Assembly (NCBI GenBank): GCA_002633005.1
Contig: NMRA01000016.1
Location: 985,874-1,049,873, forward strand
Direction: 5' to 3'
Source: Phoronis australis
Lineage: Eukaryota; Phoronida; Phoronidae
Length of the DNA stretch: 64,000 nucleotides
The notes under the pieces are model-generated. The model saw only the letters and a program-made list of their open reading frames with translations. It ran no database searches and was not told where the DNA came from. How positions within the stretch are numbered: the stretch's first letter is position 1; every line of letters starts with the position of its first letter. The position numbers and the translations under genes were made by a program. Positions 13,601 to 22,867 of the stretch are shown here, piece by piece.

Positions 13601-16600
13601 AATTGGAATTAAAGGCTCAGGACTTTTGAAACGCCAGAACACGATTTTGAGCTGAAGAAAACATCAAGAGTAAGCAAGAGAAATAAAATACCCACGCGCT
13701 TCGACGTTACCTTGTCATACATACGAATATGTGATCGAGCTAAAAACGTATGCAGCATGTTTTTGCATGATTTTTCTCCATGATCTTCAAAAACTCAATT
13801 ACCAAGCTAGGTAATTATGCGCATAATGCCTTTGTGCGCGTACATGTAGCCTATGTCGTACCTTCTCTTTGCAAACTGGAAAGCTTTGAGGTTTACAATC
13901 ACCAGTACCGGTAGCGGAATGAAAGTTGTTGGCTGTGACTTATTGTCTTCGAAAAAAGTATCCTGGACGTCCACAGATGTTCATGGGTTTACAAAGAAGG
14001 TGTTAAAATTGTCTATGGTGATTGAATAAAACAAACTCCCGAAAGAATTGACGGACGATGCTTTTCATCTCTTACTTCAGGGCCGAGATATGGTGTAGGA
14101 TTGCCTTGTGGCAACGTTGGCGTTCCAGAAAACTTAGAGTGTTCACTGGTGCCAAACTTGCAGTGTAAAAATGGAGAATGCAGATGCCACGAGGATTTTG
14201 TGAACAGTTGGAATAGCTCATTAGGAATGTCCATTTGCGGTGAGTTATAATTTGATACAATTACTTTTGACATTCCCATTTGCCGTTATCACGTACTCAT
14301 TACACGCATACATGTAGGTGTAGGGTGAGGGTGTAGGACGGGGGGGGGGGGTTCCCCACTCAACTAAAGAGGTTGGGGTCAGTGCCCCCGACTAAAGTGA
14401 TAAAAAGAGCAGGATCTGAGTTAAAACTATTGTTAAGGGAAAGGGTGTTGACATGATGGAGAGAGCCGAGGTGAAACCGGTTTTTAACGAGTGAGATGGT
14501 GTCACGAGGTTACTCTAAATGCGACCCCTATAAGAAGACAGGTAACTAAACCATATAATATTGCTCACAACACAATTGTTTAAAAACAAATGAATGTGTA
14601 ACTCATCAAAAATAAATGTGTCACAATTTTATATCTTTAATGCAAATTATATAACATAGCTGCATTTATATAAACTTACAAACGATATTCGGCTGACACG
14701 GTGACGGTCTACTCAAAGTTCACTGCTCAGTCACCTACACTGTACATGGTGTGGGTTTGATAGGCTTACAGCGTTAGCTGTCCGTCGCGGTCCCGCGCCA
14801 CACCGTTACCAGTTGTTCAGCACACAAAATACATCCGAAACTGCGTCATAGCGTGTTTTGATCGTCGACCATTTGGTCTTGGTCTTCCGCGGTCGGGTCC
14901 TCCTTTGGCACTTGTTTCAGTACCCAAAGCACATAGTTTCAATCTCAATCGCGTCTTCACTATAATGACTCTCATCCTAACGATCGACACACTGCCGACT
15001 CCGCTCGTTCATTGGTACCGTGACTTTGGCATTCAGGAGCTACACAATAGTCCTTGACTAGCAATCAGCATACATGTACATGTACTGTATGTCCAACACA
15101 AAATACTGGACACGTCGGCGACTGAACGTACCGCATTCCATTGGCATGAACCTAGTAATATTTTCAATTCCGAAGTTCCACAATTACAATTTACACTCCG
15201 TGGAGTGGGAGAAACTTCGCGTTGACCTTGGAGCGAAATTAGGTGGGGACCAAGGGGATGGAGGTGGCAGAATGTGCTCACGCGTATTTATCGCCACTCA
15301 AACCTACATGTAGTCTTCCTGTGCTTATGACCACAAGTGTCACTGTAATTTAAGGAAGCTTATGTGATCAATAAAGTTCAGTTGATGCCAACGTGACGTG
15401 ATCTGTTGTTTCTGAAATACATAAGTTGCCTTAAACAGTCAGGCATACATGTATGACTATTCTTATTCTTATTCTTATTCTTGCACAAAAGGTACTACCC
15501 CAGGGAAATGCACAACAGCAACTTGTTGGACCATAACTCTAACCCTAATGTTACAAAATAAACAGTGACATAATTAAGTGAAATGCTGTACCGGGGAACA
15601 AATTGTCGGGTAAAAGGCAGACGCATAGTTTGGCTGTCTGATATACGCCGAGTCTGAATTTTATATATTTTAGAACGAAAACAGCAGTGCTATTGATATT
15701 GGTCAACATTTTGGAAATTGAAGCTTTCTTGACCATGTTAGTTGCCAAGACTTCATGAAAAGGATATCTGGTACTGATTTTTGTTTGCTATGACACTGTA
15801 CGATTTGCTCAATCCACTTTGAAAGTGTTCCGAAGTGTTTAGATATTCAACAGTATTCCTATCTCCCAGGCGTCATTTTTCTAAAATCTCATTTTTCTCG
15901 TTTTCATCAAAATGGCATCTTCCAACCAAAAGCGATCTTTTTCAGGGTAAGCTCGAACGGGTTTTTAAGAATTGACGATTGTGACGGAATTTTTAATGTA
16001 ACGGAGGATGTGTAAAATTTGGGAACAAGGTCTTTATTGAAACACTCGAGCACTGATCAGCAACTCTTTCTTAAACACATATAGTTTTGTCACGTGAAAA
16101 GTTATTGAATATTGTAATAAAAATTGCTATTGCTGATTAAGCTTAGACTTCGAATAAAGGGATATTTTTTTAGATTTAGCCACTTGTGACTGATTTAAGT
16201 TGAGTCAATCAGAAGTGGACCAAATATTCATACTCTGGTATAAGAAAACAGTGCTTCTGAATGCACTGATGTCATGGATGATAGAGTATCCTGTGTACGT
16301 CATAACTTCATTCAACAAGTAGTGTTTGTTGCACGCACGTAGTAATAATTCCTTTTTTAAAACATTACATGTACATTAAATGTTAGCTACATTTTGTACT
16401 AGGAAGTTGTCGGGGCCACAAATGTAGGTATTCTATCTGTTAGAAATTAATTTGAATTGTTTTAATTTACAGTGGCTAAGTCTGGTCTGAACGGGGAATG
16501 TCTTGACAGTAGATATTGTAAGAACTTAACATCCATGCAGTGCTTAAGACGTAACGGAATCGGCACCTGTGTCTGTAGACCAGCTTATTTTGAACATGGG

Positions 16601-19600
16601 ACATCCTGCAGTAAGTTAAACCATTGTATTCAATGCGTATGTGAAAATTTGTGCGGTTTGTTAGAATAATCGTGACTGGTCGGTGCACTGTGAAATAGCG
16701 CTTTGGGACCAAAATAGCTTTCTGACGCGTAAAATTGCTTCAGTTATGAAAAAAGATTACGGCAGTGAATGCAAAGGAGGTGTTGTAGCGTTCAAGTACA
16801 ATCTCTGCCTTTGGAAAGACGGATACGTTTTCAACTATTTGTCTTGCGGCAAGTGGCTCATGTAGGTATAATCTTTGTTCGATGAAGTGTGTTACTTCAG
16901 AAGAAATAAGCAGCTGAGATCCTCAGGTTGTCTCCTGGCGCTTTTCGGCCAATTTTAACGTTTTGAGATTGGCCCGAAGTGAAACATGGAGACTGCTTTG
17001 CGGTCTGTGCTTGCATATGTCACAGACAGTTTGTTGATACCCTTATTGGTATTTTCATCTGATCGACACTTCTCTCATTTCAATGTAATCTTCAAAATAT
17101 CGGCCAGGCCTTGGTAAAGTCTTTCTCTTATATTAGTTATGATAGTCGTCATCGTTTGGCATGGCTAACTTGAGAATCTTCTATGGTGACCATGTGTGAC
17201 TCTCGTTTGCTCTGTTTCTACCTTGACAACCGTGTATACATGTATGGCTCCACGAGTAGACTTTCCTCTTAGCTGATTTCTAGGCTCTCCTGTTCCTCGT
17301 AACATTCCTACAGCCACTTCAAGTGTTGTCCATGTCATTGATCTGTGTCGTAACCTTAGGACTCACAGGTTTTTCCGTCGACATGCTGTTTATGCGATCC
17401 TCTTTTGTAATCGCTCGCGCAAAAACACCAGGAGTATTCTCCACTGTTGTAACTCCACGTAAGTTTGGTGCATACCGATCTCGATGATCAACTTCGAATT
17501 GCTCCATTCAGTCTTCCCTAGAAACCACTGGGAGCCGCCACAAACGAGCAGCTTACGTGAAATGAGCGTTGCTGACACACCACGTTGAACCTGAGGAATA
17601 AAAGCTTTATTTAATTACGACACTTGCCCAATATCATGAAGTAGAGCTTGTGATTTTTGATGGTTATATTCCCAAGGTTGTTATGTACTCGCCAGAAGCC
17701 TTTCAATCATGCTTTCTTATTTTACACATGTCAGGAGTTGACTGGGAATATTCAATTAAAGCGAAATTTCATGTGAAGTGTTATTTCCGCTAACATGCAA
17801 AGTAACAGAACCATAAAAGATAACAAAATTGCTCCAAGGAAGACTGTGTAAACCCTTAAGGGAGCTATTTTAGAATAAAAAGAATCGTTCGCTTAAAACA
17901 GGAGTTAGTAGGACAAGCTGTACTGTGCTGATTTGTAAGTTAATTTCAAAGTAACTGTACTGCCTTCAAACGTGCTGTTACTTGATCAGGAATGTACTAT
18001 GCTCATGCGCGCACCCAGGGGGGGGGGGCTCGGTGGGCTCGAACGAGTCCCCCATTTGGCGAAGTGGGTAAAAAGGTCCTCCTCAGAGAAACAAAAAGTC
18101 CCAGAAAACGAAACAAAAAGTCCACTGAAAAGGCGCAGTCGCACAGTTCACAGACCTGAAGGTGGTACCCCGTTTTTTTAGTCCTCCCGCTTTTTTGTTA
18201 GAAAAAGGTCCACTCTGTCAGAGAATCGAGACCCTCCCCGCGCATGGCACTAACACGTTCATTTCAGAGTATACAACATGTCCTAAAACGCCAGGATATG
18301 AACTCAGAGGTCATCGGAGTTACTATAGGATTGTAACTCAGTAATGCGTCCCACAAAAGATAAATGTTGGGTTTCAATTGCCATCGTTAAAGTATATCGC
18401 GAAAAATCAAGTTCCAAGTTTCATTGACTGGGGCATCTTTGATTGATTAAACAGAAATTGCATGTGAAATGTAATCTTCGCTAACATGCGGATGGACAGA
18501 ATTATAAAGGATAACAAAAAGTCGTTCAAGAAAATTTTTAAAATCTTTAAGTGTGTCATTTTAGAAAAGAAGATTTTTTAAGAATCTTTCGCTTAAAAAC
18601 AGAAGAAGTAGGCAGGACAATGTGTATTTTGATGATTTAGGAGTTAATTTCTAAGGAGTTTAACTGCCTTCAAAACGTGTTGTTAATTCTTCAGAAACGT
18701 AGTACACTATAACGTTCATTTCAGAGACTGCAACATGGCCTACAACGCCAGGAGATGAACATAAGTCCAGCACAGGTAAGGTTATTCTAAGGTCATTGGA
18801 GTTACTATCAGACTGTAACTCGGTAATGCGTCCCACAAATGATAAATGTTGGGTTTAAATTGCCATCGTTAAAGTATATCGCGAAAAGTCAAGTTCAAGT
18901 TCCATTGACTGGGGAATCTTTGACTGACTAAATAGAAAATTACGCGAATGGACAGAATCAGACAACATAACTCAAATTTGTTCAAGGAAGTTTCTGAGAT
19001 TTTTAATGGTGGTATTATAGAAAAGAAAAGTTTTTAAAAATTTGTTGATTAAAAACGTGTTTTTTGCACAATATGGTGCATTTTAATGATTCGGTAGTTA
19101 ATTTCAAGACGTTTTGATAATTTATCAGGAACATAGTTACATGTATTAGACTAACACGCTCATTTCAGAGACTACAACATGGCCTACAACGACAGAAGAT
19201 GAACTAAGGTCCAGCACAGGTAAGGTTATTCTGAGCTCATTCGATTTACGATCAAATGGTGAATACTGGATTTCAATGGCCATCGATAATAAATAAAGTG
19301 TTACTGTAGACAATGCTTTTCTGGAAACATTCTAACGTTAAAGTGACTTTGAATGTAATAATAAACTCTGTGTTTCCTTCATGAATCAACTATTGTCTAA
19401 TTTTACAAATAATACATTTCTTTTGCTCACCAGAAATCAACATTACTGCTGTGCACTGTGACTCTCACTATCTAGAGATTCAAGTTCGATCGTCTGAGCA
19501 ATTCTCCTCGATCAACCTCGGGCAACCAACTCTCGCAGATCCTCGCTGTGGTCCTTTAAAAATAACAGCCAATTTTGCAGTACTGAGAGCGAAGATTAAT

Positions 19601-21857
19601 GATTGCTTGACCAGGAGAGTTGTAAGTGTGTTTGTGCAGTATCGTCACGATGAAATGAAACATATTCCGGCACAGCTGTAGTTACGGCTTTCATTGACAA
19701 TTGAACTTTGAAAGTGTTGCTGCTGTTAAAAAATAGTGAGACACAGTTAAGCAACATTCATGTAAATTTTAAAACATCATAACTTTCACTGTTTGTTAAA
19801 ATCTCTGTATTTTGTTAAGAATAATTTATTCTTCGATCTTGGTGGTTTTATGTCAAATGTATTATTAAATATTGAAGGAAAGAAAAGACACTATTTCTTA
19901 CTTCAACAAGCTGGTGATTAAGCGTCCCGTATTCCCTGGCGCCATTATCAACCGTCACAAGGACATCCAAATTCCATTTGTATGCATGCTTTCTCGTCAC
20001 ACACACGGAACCAACACTTACAAAATTGGCTACAGAGGCCTCGAAGCACCCGTCGTCGGTCATGGGGAGTATTCCGTAGAACTGGAGTTCTTCACGGACA
20101 TCATGTACAGACAACGCGTGACCTCATACCCGTTCTTCATGGACATCAACGATTCGTTGTATGTGTTGTTGCGACTAATATCTTCAGACAGAAATTTAAA
20201 GATTTCTGTGAAGAACTGTTGGGCAACACCAGACGGGAAACCCAACAGCGTTCATTATTGGCTCATAAGCAACGGGTACGAAAAAATATTCAACAGTTTA
20301 TGATTTTAAATGACTTATTCTTATTAAAATGACAATTTAGTGAAAGAAAATTATTTTTCGAGTCTCAGAAATGGGGTAACCCATATTAATTTTGAAGTTG
20401 GGCATTCCAGATACGGTTCAGGGATCGTTCATTCAAATAGTAACAGTACAAAAATTCTGGATTCGTTTGCTTTCTTGTCTCGAGTAGTCACACTGCGTAT
20501 ACATGTACCTATGTAGTTTACAAAAAATGTGGTATATGATTGAGCAAAAGCCAGAGTGGTCGTTTCTTTTAGGTGCCCTGCTGATCCAACCGTTGCAATC
20601 AACATTGCGAGCTCTGACCTTGACAAGTACAAATTCAGCCTTCGAACTTTCGAGTTCATAAACCACACCGATGTGTACATCCACTGTGACGTCACAGTTT
20701 GCACCCTTATTGACTACGACGGCGATTGCCAAAGGCACTGTGGACACAAACGAAAGCGTTCCTCGTCCTTCGCTAAAAGTTCCGTCAAACTTTCCCAAGG
20801 TCCATTGATTCTTGTAAGACAAAACGGTAAGATATGTTACAGAAATACTTTTTATGACATGCATGGTCCTTCTTTTGCCAATGCACATATTAAAGGCACT
20901 CTACCTGCTTTTTCATCCGACGTACACCCAAATCCGACGTCAACTCTAATTTCTAGCCACGAAAATATGCATTCCAGTAATATAACTTGGCCCACCACGT
21001 GTGATTTCCAAGATTACTGTATATTAATATTCTGTTAATTACTTCCAATACACATAACTGGATAGGACGCCCACATGGACCATTGATTTAAGTGGCTAGC
21101 CTGCCTCCTGATCATAAGTCTTATCTGTCTTCTCATGAAAATTGCACTCAAGAACACTGTATCCGTAGGCTACTCGGCACACTTTCTTACCATAGTCTCT
21201 CTTCGAGTTAACTTCTTTTGCTGAGGCAGGAAAACGTATTTGCATAAGGCACCTCTGTGTCGTACTCAGAGCAAGGAATGCGTTGTAGACATTAGAAGTC
21301 ACTGTGCACGAGTGCACGACATTTCATCGACGAAAGTTATGATTTTCAAATAACATACAGTGTAGTGACGTTCATGGCAACAATGAGAAGCTTGTCAAAT
21401 AGATGGGTAAGCGTCTTAGGTAGTAGCAACGAAATTTATTCTTCTCAGTACGTGTCAGATGTCTTCTGCAATTCTTTCTTGGCGCGCCCGAAAGAAAGGG
21501 TGTAGTAAATTAAGATATTTGCGAAAAGGGAGGTAGTTCGTTTATTCGCAAAATGGTAATTACAAGGTTTTTATGATTTGTTTGCCGGAAACAAATAATA
21601 ATATTTAGTTGAAGTATGAATCTCCAATGGAAATAGCTGCTCAATGCTGCTTACAAATCATTCCAAATGCTTTGTTTTCAGGTGACAAACTGACAAGAGG
21701 TGGCGTAGTGTCGGACGTGAAGTCACAAGCATTGTCACCTTTTGTCGTAGCAGTGGTTACTATGGGAATAATCGGATGCGCTTTGGTGGCGGTAGTAGCA
21801 TCTCATTGCAAGAAGTCACCACAACAAGTCGGCTATGCTCCTGTGTCCGTCGAATAA
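10533..21857 (+). CDS. EB-module and ZP-domain transmembrane protein (multi-exon, 5' end missing)
   Basis: Predicted type I membrane glycoprotein. Exons: 10533-10673, 10837-10971, 11299-11430, 11567-11701, 13229-13363, 14081-14239, 16473-16610, possibly 16744-16848, 18725-18775, 19169-19219, 19434-19621, 19878-20275, 20573-20826 and 21682-21857. All junction phases agree. The ectodomain has seven or eight six-cysteine EB/EGF-like modules, each a phase 1-1 exon. A short Thr-rich linker, a bipartite ZP domain, a KRKR cleavage site, a hydrophobic patch, one membrane helix and a tail of about 15 residues follow. ZP domains polymerise extracellular filaments, as in egg-coat proteins, uromodulin and tectorins. 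EB modules are known from invertebrate matrix and receptor proteins. Filament or pattern-recognition roles are inference. The start codon and signal peptide were not found. Confidence 0.8.
10837..10971 (+). CDS. ZP gene exon: EB-like module 2
   Basis: Acceptor TTCTAG, donor GTAAGT, phase 1-1. Six cysteines, with the core ECNASRHCACPENTTV. The spacing before the final cysteine is longer than in module 1. Confidence 0.8.
11299..11430 (+). CDS. ZP gene exon: EB-like module 3
   Basis: Acceptor ATATTTCAG, donor GTGAGC, phase 1-1. Six cysteines, with the core VCQSDRCVCPFGFKTNG closely following the EB consensus. Confidence 0.8.
11567..11701 (+). CDS. ZP gene exon: EB-like module 4
   Basis: Acceptor CCCTTTTGCAG, phase 1-1. 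Six cysteines, with the core ICQGGVCSCPTGFYNSS. The donor (G followed by GTTGGA) is weak compared with the other exons, so this junction may be skipped or the end may differ. Confidence 0.7.
13229..13363 (+). CDS. ZP gene exon: EB-like module 5
   Basis: Acceptor ATAATTGCAG, donor GTAAGT, phase 1-1. Six cysteines, with the core QCINEKCACHDTTYYW. The 1.5-kb intron before it holds no further module that I can see. Confidence 0.75.
13381..13460. repeat. dispersed repeat, copy A
   Basis: A stretch beginning TTACATGGCGAAGTCGTTAT recurs at 39183-39265 with several mismatches (both continue TAGAGCCCGAG and GAGAATTATC). It has no coding potential. It lies in an intron of the ZP gene just after module 5. 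Confidence 0.6.
14081..14239 (+). CDS. ZP gene exon: EB-like module 6
   Basis: Acceptor CTTACTTCAG, donor GTGAGT, phase 1-1. Six cysteines, with the core QCKNGECRCHEDFVNSW. It is the longest module (53 codons) because of an insertion before the last cysteine. Confidence 0.8.
14240..16472. other. intron of the ZP gene; no module exon seen
   Basis: A 2.2-kb intron containing a G run near 14341, a TACATGTACATGTACTG block near 15070 and a short (TTATTC)n microsatellite. No cysteine-module exon is visible. Confidence 0.5.
15460..15482. repeat. (TTATTC)n microsatellite
   Basis: Four nearly perfect TTATTC units inside an intron of the ZP gene. Confidence 0.8.
16473..16610 (+). CDS. ZP gene exon: EB-like module 7
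   Basis: Acceptor TTTAATTTACAG, donor GTAAGT, phase 1-1. Cysteines follow the module pattern, with the core NGIGTCVCRPAYFEHG ending in a terminal cysteine. Confidence 0.8.
16744..16848 (+). CDS. possible degenerate module exon with a GC donor
   Basis: The acceptor is ATTGCTTCAG. The open stretch ends at a GC-type donor (GCAAGT). Its length (105) keeps phase 1-1, as in the other modules. Only three cysteines remain, and the usual CxC is CxW (LCLWKDGY). It could be a decayed module still spliced through a rare GC-AG intron, or a non-spliced relic. Confidence 0.4.
18000..18248. mobile_element. short MITE-like insertion in linker-exon unit 1
   Basis: Compared with the neighbouring tandem units, about 250 bases are inserted here. 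They are flanked by ACTA on both sides (17996-17999 and 18249-18252). The ends TGCTCATGCGCG and the complement of CGCGCATGGC are imperfect inverted repeats. The interior contains a G run and a segment shared with 22711-22828. Confidence 0.5.
18268..18309 (+). pseudogene. dead linker exon (unit 1)
   Basis: Homologous to the linker exons at 18725 and 19169: same CATTTCAG acceptor and recognisable ACAACATG and ACGCCAGGA. The segment carrying the last codons and the GTAAGG donor is deleted, leaving GTCATC. It keeps an open frame, but normal splicing is unlikely. Confidence 0.6.
18725..18775 (+). CDS. ZP gene linker exon (unit 2)
   Basis: A 51-base exon between CATTTCAG and GTAAGG, phase 1-1. It encodes a Thr-rich peptide (TATWPTTPGDEHKSST) that would carry O-glycans and act as a spacer between the cysteine modules and the ZP domain. 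It is a tandem duplicate of the next exon. Confidence 0.7.
19169..19219 (+). CDS. ZP gene linker exon (unit 3)
   Basis: A 51-base exon between CATTTCAG and GTAAGG, phase 1-1, encoding TTTWPTTTEDELRSST. Only this frame is open. Its last base joins the ZP exon to make a Glu codon. Confidence 0.75.
19434..19621 (+). CDS. ZP gene exon: ZP-N subdomain, first part
   Basis: Acceptor CTCACCAG, donor GTAAGT, phase 1 to 0. It encodes the first three ZP-N cysteines, in HCDSHYLEIQV, DPRCGP and NDCLTR. The ADPRCGP segment is the classic ZP signature near the second cysteine. Confidence 0.85.
19878..20275 (+). CDS. ZP gene exon: ZP-N end and ZP-C start
   Basis: The acceptor ATATTGAAG has a poor pyrimidine tract, but the frame and phase match. 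The exon encodes ISYFNKLVIKRP and IPFVCML (fourth ZP-N cysteine), then the ZP-C half up to KNCWATPDG and WLISNG. It ends after two bases of a Gly codon. Confidence 0.85.
20292..20352. mobile_element. lone terminal repeat related to the 22868-24057 element
   Basis: AACAGTTTATGATTTTAAAT followed by GACTTATTCTTATTAAAATG matches the first 45 bases of the terminal inverted repeat at 22868 almost exactly. It starts 17 bases after the splice donor of the ZP exon. No partner arm is visible nearby. Confidence 0.6.
20573..20826 (+). CDS. ZP gene exon: ZP-C end, cleavage site and hydrophobic patch
   Basis: Acceptor CTTTTAG, donor GTAAGA. It completes the junction Asn-Gly-Cys-Pro (the conserved NGCP of ZP-C). 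It encodes YIHCDVTVC, DYDGDCQRHCGHKRKR and GPLILVRQ. KRKR fits the furin-type consensus cleavage site, and GPLILV fits the external hydrophobic patch that blocks polymerisation until cleavage. The order is as expected for ZP proteins. Confidence 0.85.
21682..21857 (+). CDS. ZP gene terminal exon: membrane helix and tail
   Basis: Acceptor TTTGTTTTCAG in phase 1. A short juxtamembrane stretch is followed by a strong hydrophobic helix (PFVVAVVTMGIIGCALVAVV) and a tail of about 15 residues starting HCKKS and ending VSVE-stop. The basic KK after the helix fits a type I orientation. Confidence 0.85.
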
Positions 21858-21928
21858 CTCGCCAAAAATGAAAATGTGTGGACTGGAATATGCCTTTAGT
21901 TTTTCTGTAGCTTTCTTGGTGCACGAAC

Positions 21929-21934
21929 AATAAA
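21929..21934 (+). promoter_or_regulatory. polyadenylation signal of the ZP gene
   Basis: AATAAA about 70 bases after the stop codon at 21857. Confidence 0.7.
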
Positions 21935-21939
21935 TGTTA

Positions 21940-22700
21940 ACCACAAATTGACTGAAAAAATGAAGTAGACTGTTATGTATTTGTGTATCGAATAATGTTG
22001 TATTAGGTAGCTTATTTTTATTGCATCTCCTTATAATTTATCTCCCTTTGAATGTTACATGTACGTAATGTAGCAAAAATGCTCTTAAAATGCTCACTGC
22101 TTCTGTGTGATATCTCAATTGCAAATACCCCTTACTTCAATGTTGTCACAAACTGTTGAATTACACGTATTTGTTAATTAGATCAAGAACACCTCGGACA
22201 TATTTGCAGCTTCAAATAATCTCTCGCAGAGATGTTTCGTAGCCACATGTGCGAAATTTGATAAAGTCAGTAAAGAGATTTGGCAAGAGGAGGTTAAAAT
22301 GATGGTTATCCGCATAACAGGTGTCAAAAGTCGTACACGACGTCATTGTCAATCTATGACCTGCCTCCTCTTGTTGTACTGTTATTTCAAGTGTTAGCCT
22401 GTCACCACAGCAGTATTCCGGCGGATTCGCCGGCTTTCTCTGTTGTGACAGTCTCTGCTTAGTTCACACATGTGCAGATTTGAAATTCTTGTGACGGATT
22501 ATTTGAGGCTACGAAAAATACCCGAGGTTTTCCGGATGTGTTTATTAGTATGATTCTCTAGAGCTTCTCTGAACCTCGAAAACGCATTTGAATGTTTTAT
22601 GATTATGGTTATGATTATAGCTTGGTATGCTTTTAAAAAGTATACGAAACCTCGTTGGGTTAATTTCACTAAAAAATGTAACACGTATATCACCAGCTAT
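21940..22700. other. no gene seen
   Basis: Sequence downstream of the ZP gene with only short frames. Confidence 0.5.
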
Positions 22701-22710
22701 ATCCGACAAC

Positions 22711-22828
22711 ACGTGCACGCAGCCAATGGGGCTCGGGGTGCTCGAACTATACCCCCTATTTGACGAAGTGGGCAAAAAGGTCCACCTCAGAGAAACAAAA
22801 ATTCCGAGGAGACAAAGGTCGACTAAAA
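22711..22828. repeat. dispersed repeat shared with the MITE at 18000
   Basis: The blocks GACGAAGTGGGCAAAAAGGT and CCTCAGAGAAACAAAAA occur here and, with mismatches, at about 18057-18100. This copy lies next to the palindrome-rich element. Confidence 0.6.
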
Positions 22829-22867
22829 ATACATAGCTTTGAACGTGGCAACTAGTTTTTCTATTAT

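Larger units (their letters stand above)
17755..19230 (+). repeat. three tandem exon-intron units of about 450 bases
   Basis: Flanking intron sequence and exon are repeated together. Shared landmarks include CGCTAACATGC, TTCGCTTAAAA, TAGTTAATTTC and CATTTCAGAG. Exon starts at 18268, 18725 and 19169 give periods of 457 and 444 bases. Unit 1 additionally carries the MITE-like insertion. The copies have diverged by many substitutions and small indels, so the duplication is not recent. Confidence 0.75.

Noticed and set aside
17284-17458. Stretch between good acceptor (GATTTCTAG) and donor (GTAAGT) starting SPVPRNIPTATSSVV
   Set aside because: Its phases (1 to 2) do not fit the neighbouring ZP-gene exons without a frameshift, so it would break the reading frame.
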